Below are positions 1 through 6,331 of a stretch of 12,965 nt of DNA, piece after piece. Every line of letters begins with the position of its first letter. Position 1 is the first letter of the stretch. The notes beneath the pieces were generated by a model. The model was not told where the DNA came from and searched no databases. It saw only the letters and a list, made by a program, of their open reading frames with translations. This stretch comes from an uncultured Phascolarctobacterium sp. (GTDB lineage: Bacteria > Bacillota > Negativicutes > Acidaminococcales > Acidaminococcaceae): positions 1 to 12,965 of the forward strand of contig CASEGD010000016.1 in assembly GCA_949287345.1 (NCBI GenBank), written 5' to 3'. The position numbers and the translations under genes are program-made.

Positions 1-303
1 TCCGAACTGTCGCTGTTTGATGTTACCGAAGCTTCCAACATTATTACCGAAGCCGTTGACCCGGATGCCAACATCATCTTCGGCGCGGTTATTGATGAAA
101 ACCTCAAGGATGAAATCCGCGTAACCGTTATTGCTACCGGCTTCAATAAAGAACTGCCGACGCATGGCGGCAGGCCGATGGGCAAAAGCCCCAGCACTTA
201 CCAGCAGCCGCACGATATCGACACCAAACCGCATGTAGGCGGCAGCGGAATTATTCACAAACATTCCTCCGATACGGAGATTCCGCCCTGGATTCGCGGT
301 TAA
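1..303 (+). CDS. ftsZ: Cell division protein FtsZ, C-terminal part (5' end outside window)
   Basis: FtsZ is the tubulin-like GTPase that polymerises into the division ring at midcell. Only the last 100 codons are visible; the frame is open from base 1. The stretch ANIIFGAVIDENLKDEIRVT followed by VIATGF is the end of the FtsZ C-terminal tubulin-like domain. A short, low-complexity linker of about 40 residues follows, then the C-terminal tail IPPWIRG, which in this family binds FtsA and other partners. The linker is short, as is common in Bacillota. The GTP-binding T-loops lie upstream, outside the window. A hairpin terminator follows the TAA. Identification is firm from the C-terminal half alone. 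Confidence 0.93.
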   Translation, partial: SELSLFDVTEASNIITEAVDPDANIIFGAVIDENLKDEIRVTVIATGFNKELPTHGGRPMGKSPSTYQQPHDIDTKPHVGGSGIIHKHSSDTEIPPWIRG

Positions 304-324
304 TTAAAACCAAATAACGCACTT

Positions 325-358
325 AAAGCCTCTGTCTGTACGGACAGGGGCTTTTCTA
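325..358 (+). terminator. Rho-independent terminator of ftsZ
   Basis: A 12-bp stem pairs 325-336 with 343-354 (AAAGCCTCTGTC against GACAGGGGCTTT, one G-T wobble) around a 6-nt loop, and runs into a T-rich tail. It lies 22 nt after the ftsZ stop and separates ftsZ from the nrdR promoter. Confidence 0.85.
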
Positions 359-425
359 TATTTTGGGGCTGATATTTATTGATAAGTAAAATAAACACAA
401 GATGTTGTTTCTTTTAACTTGCTGG

Positions 426-436
426 TATGGTATAAT
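426..436 (+). promoter_or_regulatory. Extended -10 promoter of the nrdR-nrdD-nrdG operon
   Basis: TATGGTATAAT contains a perfect -10 hexamer (431-436) preceded by TG one base upstream (428-429), an extended -10 element. There is no good -35 at 17 bp; TTGTTT at 405-410 is 20 bp away. The start of nrdR is about 38 nt downstream. I could not pick out a clear pair of NrdR boxes here, although NrdR typically represses nrd operons, often including its own. Confidence 0.65.
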
Positions 437-474
437 AAAGCTATCCATTAAATCGAAAACAGGGAAGTGAATGT

Positions 475-969
475 ATGAGATGCCCATTTTGTAATTATCA
501 CGACAGCAGGGTTGTGGACTCGCGTTCCGTCGATGACGGCGCTTCTATCCGCCGCAGGCGTGAATGCCCTGACTGCGGGCGCAGGTTTACCACCTACGAA
601 AAATACGAGGAAACTCCGCTGGTTGTAAATAAAAAGGACGGGCGCCGCGAATTGTTTGACAGCAAAAAGCTGCTGAACGGTTTGATTAAGGCCTTTGAAA
701 AACGCCCGATTTCTTACGAGAAAATTAAAGAAATGGCAGACCATATCGAGCGCGAGCTGCGTATGCGCGGCGAATCGGAAGTGCGCAGCGAAGTGATTGG
801 CGAGCTGGTGATGAAGCATCTGGAAAAGACCGACCAGATTGCCTATGTGCGTTTTGCTTCGGTGTACAGGCAGTTTGCCGATGTCAACAATTTTATGCAG
901 GAGCTGCAAAGAATAATCAATAACAACGAAAATAAAGAAAGAAGTGACGCTAACCATGAAAATCCGTAA
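475..969 (+). CDS. nrdR: Transcriptional repressor NrdR
   Basis: NrdR senses ATP/dATP and represses ribonucleotide reductase operons by binding NrdR boxes. The protein is 164 aa, close to the usual 150-170. The N-terminal zinc ribbon shows C3-x2-C6 and C31-x2-C34, with the diagnostic MRCPFC start and the basic stretch RRRRECPDCGRRFTTYE. The ATP-cone domain begins near residue 48 (PLVVNKKDGRRELFD) and runs to about 138. The ATG at 475 gives the canonical N-terminus, and AGGGA lies at 461-465. The last codons overlap the start of nrdD, so NrdR is co-transcribed with the reductase it would control. The C-terminal 20 residues (NNNENKERSDANHENP) are a hydrophilic tail beyond the core fold. Confidence 0.97.
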   Translation: MRCPFCNYHDSRVVDSRSVDDGASIRRRRECPDCGRRFTTYEKYEETPLVVNKKDGRRELFDSKKLLNGLIKAFEKRPISYEKIKEMADHIERELRMRGESEVRSEVIGELVMKHLEKTDQIAYVRFASVYRQFADVNNFMQELQRIINNNENKERSDANHENP

Positions 970-1624
970 GCGCGACGGGCGCGTTGTTGCCTTTGATGAC
1001 AGTAAAATAACGGATGCTATTTTTGAAGCTGCCAAATCCGTCGGCGGCGCAGACCGCGAAATGGCCGTTGAAATTACGCTGGACGTTTTAAAAAGCCTTA
1101 AGGCTGAAAACGTGGACGTTGTAGACGTTGAACATGTGCAGGATATTGTTGAAAAGGTGCTGATTGAAAAAGGGCACGCCAGAACAGCCAAGTCCTATAT
1201 TTTGTACAGGGCAAAACGTACGGATATCCGCAACGCGCGCAGCGAGCTGATGGACACTGTGGCGGAAATTTTGAAGGAAACCGACCGCGACAACGCCAAT
1301 ATTTCCAACTCGCCTTCGGCTAAAATGCTGCAAATCGCGTCGGCTGCCAGCCGCGAATATTACCTGAACCGCGTTATCCCCGAAGAAATGGCTGCGGCGC
1401 ATAAACGCGGCGATATTCACATTCACGACCTTGATTTTTACGGCAAAACCTTAAACTGCCTTAATATTCCGCTGGGCAGGCTGCTGCATGAGGCTTTATC
1501 CGTCCGCCGAAGCGCCCGGGCAGTGCGGCAGCGTTGGCGGCAATTGTGCTGCAAAGCAACCAGAACGATATGTTCGGCGGCCAGTCCTTCGGCTTTTTTG
1601 ATACCGACATGGCCGATTTTGTAG
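956..1624 (+). pseudogene. nrdD: Anaerobic ribonucleoside-triphosphate reductase NrdD, N-terminal fragment (frameshifted)
   Basis: Class III ribonucleotide reductase converts NTPs to dNTPs anaerobically using a glycyl radical. This fragment carries the regulatory ATP-cone (residues 1-90, MKIRKRDGRVVAFDDSKI) and the start of the catalytic barrel, including HIHDLDFYGKTLNCL with the conserved active-site cysteine. Homology ends at about base 1492 (LLHE, residue 179). Beyond that the frame gives arginine-rich nonsense (VRRSARAVRQRW) to a TAG at 1622-1624. The family normally reads on through a GFSTGHG-like stretch into IRPPK, which is found one frame back from 1492. ATG at 956 is preferred, with GAAGTGA at 941-947 as SD. 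A GTG at 944 would add four residues. The start overlaps nrdR by 14 nt. Confidence 0.85.
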
Positions 1625-2880
1625 AGGGCGCTGACGAAAACGAAGTGTTCCAGGCAATGGAGGCGCTGGTTTACAACCTGAACAGCATGCATTCCCGCGC
1701 CGGTGCGCAGGTGCCGTTCAGCAGCCTGAACCTTGGCCTTGACACCAGCGAAAACGGCCGCAAGGTTACGCGCAATTTGTTAAAAGCTTACGGCAACGGC
1801 CTGGGCCGCGGCGAAAACCCAATTTTCCCGAATGTCATCTTCCGTGTAAAACGTGGCGTTAACCTTGACCCCGGCGACCCGAACTATGATTTGTTCCAGC
1901 AGGCTATCGGCGTTGCGGCAAAGCGACTGAACCCGACCTTCAGCTTTATGGATACCACCTTTAACCGCGATTACGATGGTCAGGTAGCTTATATGGGCTG
2001 CCGTACGCGCGTTATCAGCAACCGCCATGGTGAAGAAATTACCACCGGCCGCGGCAACCTGTCCTTTACCACCATCAACCTGCCGCGTCTGGCGATTAAG
2101 GCGGAGCGCAATATCGACAAGTTCTATCAGATGCTGGACGATATGATGGATTTGGTGGCGGAACAGCTGATGCACCGCTACCACGTTCAGGCTAATCTGC
2201 GCGTGCGCGACCTGCCGTTTTTGATGGGGCAGGGGCTGTACATGGGCAGCGATAAGCTGAAAAAGGACGACCGCATTGAACCGGCAATTAAAAACGGCAC
2301 GCTGACAGTTGGCTTTATCGGCCTTGCCGAAACCCTGACCGCGCTGGTTGGCAAACATCACGGCGAAAGCGAAGAATCGCAGAAGCTGGGCGAAGAAATT
2401 ATTGCCCATATGCGCAAGCGTGTTGACGAATATGCAGATAAATATGATTTGAATTTCAGCCTGATTGCCACTCCGGCAGAAGGGCTTTCCGGACGCTTCA
2501 TCCGCATCGACCGCAGGGAATACGGCATTATACCCGGCGTGACCGATAAAGCGTACTATACAAACTCCTTCCATGTGCCGGTTGGCTATCCCATCAGCGC
2601 GTTTGATAAGATGCGCCTTGAAGGGCCGTACCACAAATATACCAACGGCGGGCATATCAGCTATGTAGAGTTTGAATCTTCGCCGGTGCATAATTTGCAG
2701 GCGGTTGAAGATGTTTTGCGCCACATGCTGGCGTGCGACTGCGGTTACTGCGGCATTAACTTCCCGATTGATTATTGCGAGGACTGCGGCTACACCGGCA
2801 TTATCGACACCGATTACTGCCCGGTTTGTGAGAAGAAGCTGACGCAGATCCGCCACCGCGTAAATTGCTGCGCAGAATAG
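1492..2880 (+). pseudogene. nrdD: NrdD, C-terminal fragment (different frame, glycyl-radical segment absent)
   Basis: This frame is open from 1492 after a TGA at 1489-1491. It begins GFIRPPKRPGSAAALAAIV, exactly the sequence expected to continue the upstream fragment. It keeps QSNQNDMFGGQSF, the catalytic MGCRTRV cysteine (codon 1999-2001), the TPAEGLSGRF and TDKAYYTNSFHVPV barrel motifs, and the C-terminal zinc site (cysteines between 2734 and 2829, CGYCGINFP through CPVC). It then ends IRHRVNCCAE. The usual RxTGY glycyl-radical motif and the roughly 25 residues after it are missing, and neither other frame restores them before nrdG. If translated alone it would need an internal start such as TTG 1534. 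The body is otherwise undamaged, so the lesions are recent or are assembly errors. As written, the gene cannot make a normal class III reductase. Confidence 0.85.
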
Positions 2881-2890
2881 GAGGTGCGCC

Positions 2891-3379
2891 ATGCTGAGGG
2901 TTGCAGGCATTTTAAACGAATCTATCGTCGATGGCCCGGGCATTCGCACGGTTGTGTTTTTCCAGGGCTGCCCGCGACACTGTGAAGGCTGCCATAACCC
3001 GTCCACACTGCCGTTTGAAGGCGGCACGGAATATACGGCGGCTGCTTTGGCGCAGGACGTTGCCTCACGCCTGACCCCGCTGCACAGGGGCATAACCTTA
3101 AGCGGAGGCGATCCGCTGGCACAGGCGGACGGCGTGCTGGAGTTTCTGCACGAAATTAAAAAGCTGAAACCGGATTTAAGCGTGTGGTGCTACACCGGTT
3201 ATGTGTATAATGATGTTAAAGATTTGCTGGTGCTGAACGAGATTGACGTGCTGGTAGACGGGCCGTTTATCATTGCTCAGCGCGATTTGGATTTTCCATA
3301 CCGCGGTTCGCGCAATCAGCGTTTGATTGATGTACCGGCGTCGCTGAAAAAAGGCGAAGCAGTGGATTTTAAGTTATAG
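2891..3379 (+). CDS. nrdG: Anaerobic ribonucleoside-triphosphate reductase-activating protein NrdG (radical SAM)
   Basis: NrdG is the radical-SAM activase that abstracts hydrogen from the glycine of NrdD. The protein is 162 aa, the normal length. The cluster motif is C27-x3-C31-x2-C34 (CPRHCEGC), preceded by SIVDGPGIRTVVFFQGC, which is typical of glycyl-radical activases. SGGDPL (the GGE-like SAM-binding motif) and LSVWCYTGY follow, then LVDGPF near the end. A strong SD (AGGAGG, 2879-2884) overlaps the nrdD stop, so the genes are translationally close. The gene is intact although its substrate NrdD lacks the radical-bearing glycine. It may therefore have only recently lost its target, or nrdD may be wrong in the assembly. 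Confidence 0.95.
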   Translation: MLRVAGILNESIVDGPGIRTVVFFQGCPRHCEGCHNPSTLPFEGGTEYTAAALAQDVASRLTPLHRGITLSGGDPLAQADGVLEFLHEIKKLKPDLSVWCYTGYVYNDVKDLLVLNEIDVLVDGPFIIAQRDLDFPYRGSRNQRLIDVPASLKKGEAVDFKL

Positions 3380-3391
3380 GAGGGACAGCTT

Positions 3392-3805
3392 ATGCTGCTG
3401 GAATTATTGCAAAAAGGTTACGGCAAAGCCATGGGGCTGAACTGTGCCGAAAAAATGCTTTATGGGGCAAACTGGGCTTATAATTTGCAGCTGCCGCCGC
3501 AGGCACTAAAAATTGCCAGCGGATTTGGCGGCGGTATGGGTGCAGGTGCGGCCTGCGGCGTTGTTACCGGCGCGTGCATGGTATTAAGCACACTGTATGT
3601 AAAACGCAACGGCAAGGAAGAAGGTACCAAAATCCGCGCGCTGTGCAAAGAATTTATTGATGCCTTTGCTGTGGAAACAGGCAGCTACGACTGCAGCGGA
3701 GTAAAACCTAAATACTTTGAGCCGGAAACCCAGTGTGATAAAGTAATCTACATCGGCGCAGCAATTTTGGATAAGATTGTTGCAAGGGAAGGATTGGGCT
3801 GCTGA
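3392..3805 (+). CDS. C_GCAxxG_C_C family probable redox protein
   Basis: The protein is 137 aa and cysteine rich: C18, C55, C62, C85, C101, C115 and C137. The block SGFGGGMGAGAACGVVTGAC (residues 43-62) followed by spaced cysteines matches the C_GCAxxG_C_C family, small proteins thought to be redox active or metal binding. Their exact reaction is not established. There is no signal peptide. The glycine-rich hydrophobic stretch is part of the motif rather than a clear membrane helix. The SD is AGGAGGG (3378-3384), and the gene starts 12 nt after nrdG. It is probably the last gene of the nrd operon, since a long hairpin with a T-run follows about 95 nt later. The link to nucleotide reduction is positional only. 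Confidence 0.8.
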   Translation: MLLELLQKGYGKAMGLNCAEKMLYGANWAYNLQLPPQALKIASGFGGGMGAGAACGVVTGACMVLSTLYVKRNGKEEGTKIRALCKEFIDAFAVETGSYDCSGVKPKYFEPETQCDKVIYIGAAILDKIVAREGLGC

Positions 3806-3900
3806 TTAAAGCTGCTGTAAAGTAATTTTTAAGTAATGGCTAAAAACAAAATAACCTGCTAACAGTCAACTCAAAAATTTAAAGCAATAAATTTAGTATA

Positions 3901-3957
3901 ATAACAGTCAAAACACTTATTCGCTTCGTTCAGGGCGTGTTTTTGACTGTTATTTTT
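3901..3957 (+). terminator. Long hairpin terminator after the nrd operon
   Basis: A stem of about 16 bp pairs 3901-3916 (ATAACAGTCAAAACAC) with 3937-3953 (GTGTTTTTGACTGTTAT), with one bulged base and a loop of about 20 nt, followed directly by TTTTT (3953-3957). The opposite strand has no T-run after the stem, so it acts mainly on plus-strand transcripts. A third copy of the arm sequence TAACAGTCAA lies at 3860-3869. Apart from these, 3806-4035 holds nothing I can name. Confidence 0.7.
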
Positions 3958-4035
3958 ATGGAATATTGCAATTTTTGAATGTTTCCTGTCAGCCGGTTAT
4001 TCTTGTTTTTATTTATTTGTTATGCCGTTATTAAA

Positions 4036-4335
4036 TTATTCTTTCGGCAAGGTATAATTTTCAACGGCGGCGATAAAATCGTTATCGTCTGCGTTAGCGG
4101 TGCGGAGGGATTGTAAGGCGGCGAAGTTTTGCAGTTCCTTGCCCCATAAAAAGGCGTCGCGGTCGTCGTAGCAGGCGGCAACAATGGGCGCTTTGGCGTC
4201 CACCGGCGTTTTGCCGTCAAGGTCGGTAAAAATAATGTAGCAGTTATCAAAATCCAGCCCGTAAACGCTGATATGTTCTTCTTCGGTCGGTGCGCTCCAG
4301 CAGCCGAGCGCTTCAAATTCTTTTTGCAATGCCAT
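4036..4335 (-). CDS. Hypothetical 99-aa protein
   Basis: I do not recognise this family. The protein is small, acidic and soluble looking, with no signal peptide, membrane helix or metal motif. It starts MALQKEFEALGCWSAPTEEE and contains a middle DFDNCYIIFTDLDGKTPVDA stretch that looks like beta strands, then aromatic and leucine-rich helices. The minus-strand start has a good SD (GAGG seven bases before the ATG) and an extended -10 element about 30 nt upstream. These support this frame over an overlapping frame of similar length on the same strand. It is the only minus-strand gene in the window, and divergent from the 65-aa zinc-ribbon gene. It could be a small immunity or regulatory protein, but nothing in the sequence decides this. 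Confidence 0.62.
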   Translation of the reverse strand: MALQKEFEALGCWSAPTEEEHISVYGLDFDNCYIIFTDLDGKTPVDAKAPIVAACYDDRDAFLWGKELQNFAALQSLRTANADDNDFIAAVENYTLPKE

Positions 4336-4362
4336 AATGTAACCTCGCTTAAACTTTATTTA

Positions 4363-4371
4363 ATAATAGCA
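4363..4371 (-). promoter_or_regulatory. Extended -10 promoter for the minus-strand 99-aa gene
   Basis: Read on the minus strand this is TGC followed by TATTAT, an extended -10 about 28 nt ahead of the start codon at 4335, in AT-rich DNA. No -35 of quality is visible. Confidence 0.4.
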
Positions 4372-4438
4372 TATAAAATTTTACGCGGTTTGTCCATAAA
4401 ACTTGCAACAAAATCTGCAAAAAAGCGCCGCGGTAGTG

Positions 4439-4444
4439 TATAAT
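4439..4444 (+). promoter_or_regulatory. -10 element for the 65-aa zinc-ribbon gene
   Basis: TATAAT lies 33 nt before the ATG at 4478. The best upstream hexamer, TCTGCA at 4414-4419, is weak and 19 bp away. It sits back to back with the minus-strand -10 at 4363-4371. Confidence 0.4.
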
Positions 4445-4477
4445 AGATTGGAAAGGCCGCAAAGGAGTTGACGGAGA

Positions 4478-4675
4478 ATGAAAAAATACCAGCCCGGCGA
4501 AAATATGCAGGTGCTTTTTGTTTGCCCTAAATGTGGCAGGCAGCTGGCGTGGGCTTTGCCCGCGGCGGAGATGCAGTGTCCTAAATGCGGCACATGGGTA
4601 ACAAGCAAAAACCGCAAAGACCGCGGGCAGGATGTTTTTCTGCCTCCGGACAGCGACCAGACGGTACTATTTTAA
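4478..4675 (+). CDS. Small zinc-ribbon protein, 65 aa
   Basis: Two CPKCG knuckles, C16-x2-C19 and C34-x2-C37, form a rubredoxin-type zinc ribbon spanning most of the protein. The tail after residue 40 is hydrophilic (SKNRKDRGQD) and probably disordered. The function is unknown. Such mini-ribbons often bind nucleic acid or a larger protein, but no partner is evident. SD-like AAAGGAG (4460-4466) lies 11 nt before the ATG, with a second weak GGAG at 4473-4476 too close to serve. The gene stands alone between divergent and downstream units. An in-frame stop at 4673-4675 ends it before the aldolase gene. Confidence 0.7.
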   Translation: MKKYQPGENMQVLFVCPKCGRQLAWALPAAEMQCPKCGTWVTSKNRKDRGQDVFLPPDSDQTVLF

Positions 4676-4748
4676 GTGAGCGCCAATTAGTGGGGGTTTA
4701 CTGTTTGAATTTATTAACAAAAACTTAAATATGAAAGAGGTATGAGTT

Positions 4749-5393
4749 GTGAAGATTTTTATGGATACCGCTAACGTGGCGGAAATTGCAGAAATAGCGG
4801 CGCTGGGCGTTGTGTACGGTGTTACAACTAACCCGAGCCTGATTGCCAAAACCGGCAGGACGCAGGCGGAGGTTATTCCCGAAATTTGTGGTTTGGTTGA
4901 CGGCCCTGTCAGCGCCGAAGTTATCAGCACGGACTGCGAGGGCATGGTTGCCGAAGCGCGCAAGCTGATGAAAATTTCCGACAAGGTTGTCGTTAAAATT
5001 CCGTGCATTGCCGAAGGCCTGAAAGCCGTTAAAATTTTGAGTAAAGAGGGTATTAAAACCAATGTAACTCTGGTGTTCAGCCTGCCGCAGGCGCTGATGG
5101 CTGCGCGTGCCGGTGCAACTTACGTCAGCCCGTTCATCGGCCGTCTGGACGATATCGGCGAGAACGGCGCAGAGCTGGTTGAAAAAATGGTTAAGGTTTT
5201 CCGCCAGTACAATCTGGATACGCAGATTATCGCGGCCAGCATCCGCAATATGGAGCATGTGGAAAAGGTAATGCTCGCCGGTGCGGATATTGCGACTATC
5301 CCGACCAAAGTTTTAAAAGAACTGCTGCTGCATCCTTTGACGGATAAAGGTCTTGCACAGTTCCTTGAAGACTACAAAAACAGTTTAAAATAA
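4749..5393 (+). CDS. fsa: Fructose-6-phosphate aldolase / transaldolase-like protein (FSA/TalC family)
   Basis: The protein is a class I aldolase of the small transaldolase family, 214 aa, cytoplasmic. Members either cleave fructose 6-phosphate to dihydroxyacetone plus glyceraldehyde 3-phosphate or act as transaldolases in the pentose phosphate pathway. The N-terminus [15 protein letters not shown], the GVTTNPSL motif (24-31), and [14 protein letters not shown] with the Schiff-base lysine K83 are diagnostic. [13 protein letters not shown] near 125 and the conserved ASIRNMEHV near 160 follow. The start is GTG at 4749, chosen because it gives the family N-terminus and has AAAGAGG (4734-4740) eight bases upstream. 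It is monocistronic, with its own terminator. Sequence alone cannot separate aldolase from transaldolase activity. Confidence 0.93.
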   Translation: MKIFMDTANVAEIAEIAALGVVYGVTTNPSLIAKTGRTQAEVIPEICGLVDGPVSAEVISTDCEGMVAEARKLMKISDKVVVKIPCIAEGLKAVKILSKEGIKTNVTLVFSLPQALMAARAGATYVSPFIGRLDDIGENGAELVEKMVKVFRQYNLDTQIIAASIRNMEHVEKVMLAGADIATIPTKVLKELLLHPLTDKGLAQFLEDYKNSLK

Positions 5394-5399
5394 CATCAC

Positions 5400-5429
5400 G
5401 CGGCGGCGTAATGCTGCCGCTAAATTTTT
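5400..5429 (+). terminator. Terminator of the aldolase gene
   Basis: An 8-bp GC-rich stem pairs 5400-5407 (GCGGCGGC) with 5413-5420 (GCTGCCGC, one G-T pair) around a 5-nt loop. A TAAATTTTT tail follows. It starts 6 nt after the aldolase stop and isolates it from the riboswitch-controlled unit. Confidence 0.8.
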
Positions 5430-5486
5430 ATCTGCGTAAGCAGGATTTTTGCCAAACGCAGAGAATATATTATTTTGGAAAAAATC

Positions 5487-5650
5487 AACAGGTGATGCGG
5501 TTAACCCCGCGAGCTTAATAGGGAAGCCGGTGTGAATCCGGCGCAGTCCCGCTACTGTAATGGCGAGCCGTCTGCAAGATGTCACTGAAGCGATGCTTTG
5601 GGAAGGCGCAGCGCGGCGATGAACCTGAGCCAGGAGACCTGCCTGTTACG
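5487..5650 (+). promoter_or_regulatory. Cobalamin (AdoCbl) riboswitch
   Basis: This is the aptamer of the cobalamin riboswitch class. Conserved blocks appear in order: AACAGGTGATGCGG (P1/P2 side), AGGGAAGCCGGTG then AATCCGGCGCAGTCCCGC, ACTGTAA (5554-5560), and the B12 box AGCCAGGAGACCTGCC (5628-5643). CCTGTT closes P1 with AACAGG. A hairpin with a G-rich loop (around 5656-5690) follows, suitable for the L5-L13 kissing interaction. With ligand bound, the downstream terminator should form and shut off the cob operon. The gap between the aldolase and cobU (5394-5752) holds the aldolase terminator, this element and its terminator. A promoter must lie in about 5430-5485, but I see only weak hexamers there. 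Confidence 0.95.
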
Positions 5651-5702
5651 AGTGCTATTGCCTACGGGGGATAGGTGGGCGCTTGCATATTGGTAAAAGT
5701 GT

Positions 5703-5730
5703 AATCCTCTTTGTTTAAAGGGGATTTTTT
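5703..5730 (+). terminator. Riboswitch expression-platform terminator
   Basis: A 10-bp stem pairs 5703-5712 (AATCCTCTTT) with 5717-5726 (AAAGGGGATT, one wobble) around a GTTT loop, with T's to 5730. It sits about 60 nt after the B12 box and 22 nt before cobU, the right place for ligand-dependent attenuation of the operon. Confidence 0.85.
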
Positions 5731-5752
5731 GTTTATAGAAAGGAGTTTTGCG

Positions 5753-6331
5753 ATGCCGGGTAAACTTGTTTTGGTTACGGGCGGAGCACGCAGCGGCAAA
5801 AGCGAATTTGCCGAAAAATATGTGCTGCATTACGGCGCTAAATGCGCTTACATTGCTACCGCTGAGATTTTGGACGACGAAATGGCTGAACGTGTACGCT
5901 TGCATCAGGCGCGCCGCCCCCAAACGCGCTGGATAAATTTTGAAGCCCCCTACAACGCGCATGAGGTGATGAGCGAGGCTGTGCAGCGGGCAGACGCAGT
6001 TTTGTTCGACTGCCTGACGTTGTACATGAGTAATTTGCTGTACGGCAAGAACGCGCCGCAGGGCACAACGGAAGAAAAGGCGCAGGCTGTGAAGGCAGAG
6101 ATTGCCAAACTTTTGGACGCAGCACGTGCGGGTGATGTGCCGGTGGTGTTTGTTACAAATGAAGTTGGCGCAGGTATTGTGCCGGAGAACGCTATGGCGC
6201 GCGAATATCGCGATATTGCGGGCTGGGTGAACCAGCAGGTGGCGGAAGCTGCGGACAGCGTGTTTTACTGCGTTGCCGGGCAGGCCGTTGATGTGAAGAA
6301 GCTTGCTTTTAAATTTGAGGAGGAAAATTGA
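5753..6331 (+). CDS. cobU: Adenosylcobinamide kinase / adenosylcobinamide-phosphate guanylyltransferase
   Basis: CobU phosphorylates adenosylcobinamide and then transfers GMP, giving AdoCbi-GDP for lower-ligand attachment. The protein is 192 aa, near the family norm. The P-loop GGARSGKS lies at 10-17. VRLHQARRP carries the histidine (H51) in the place of the guanylylated histidine. FDCLTLYMSNLL (Walker B-like region) and VTNEVGAGIVPENAMAREYR follow. The start is ATG 5753, with GAAAGGAG at 5738-5745. An in-frame upstream extension to 5711 would run through the terminator hairpin and is rejected. It is the first gene of the riboswitch operon, and its TGA overlaps the next ATG by one base (TGATG). 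Confidence 0.96.
   Translation: MPGKLVLVTGGARSGKSEFAEKYVLHYGAKCAYIATAEILDDEMAERVRLHQARRPQTRWINFEAPYNAHEVMSEAVQRADAVLFDCLTLYMSNLLYGKNAPQGTTEEKAQAVKAEIAKLLDAARAGDVPVVFVTNEVGAGIVPENAMAREYRDIAGWVNQQVAEAADSVFYCVAGQAVDVKKLAFKFEEEN

Noticed and set aside
448..1191. Long minus-strand open frame opposite nrdR and nrdD.
   Set aside because: It is an antisense shadow of well-identified genes, with low-complexity Ser/Thr/Phe composition and no SD. The same applies to 1780-3093 on the minus strand.
1488..1534. Programmed -1 ribosomal frameshift joining the two nrdD frames.
   Set aside because: No X-XXY-YYZ slippery heptamer in register, and the frames cannot be joined without losing about six conserved residues, so a deletion or assembly error explains it better.
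3897..3902. TATAAT box before the hairpin at 3901-3957 as a promoter for a small RNA.
   Set aside because: The predicted start would fall within the left arm of the stem and destroy the hairpin, and there is no -35. It is more likely chance in AT-rich DNA.
4020..4316. Alternative minus-strand 98-aa frame overlapping the 99-aa gene.
   Set aside because: The composition is proline/threonine rich with no domain-like pattern, and it has no SD. The 4036-4335 frame has an SD, a promoter and a normal composition.
5430..5485. Promoter for the cob riboswitch transcript (TTGCCA at 5449 with TATTAT at 5468).
   Set aside because: The spacer is only 13 bp. A promoter must be here, but I cannot place it with support.
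5711..5752. Upstream extension of cobU.
   Set aside because: It would translate the riboswitch terminator hairpin. The ATG at 5753 has a strong SD and gives the family N-terminus ahead of the P-loop.
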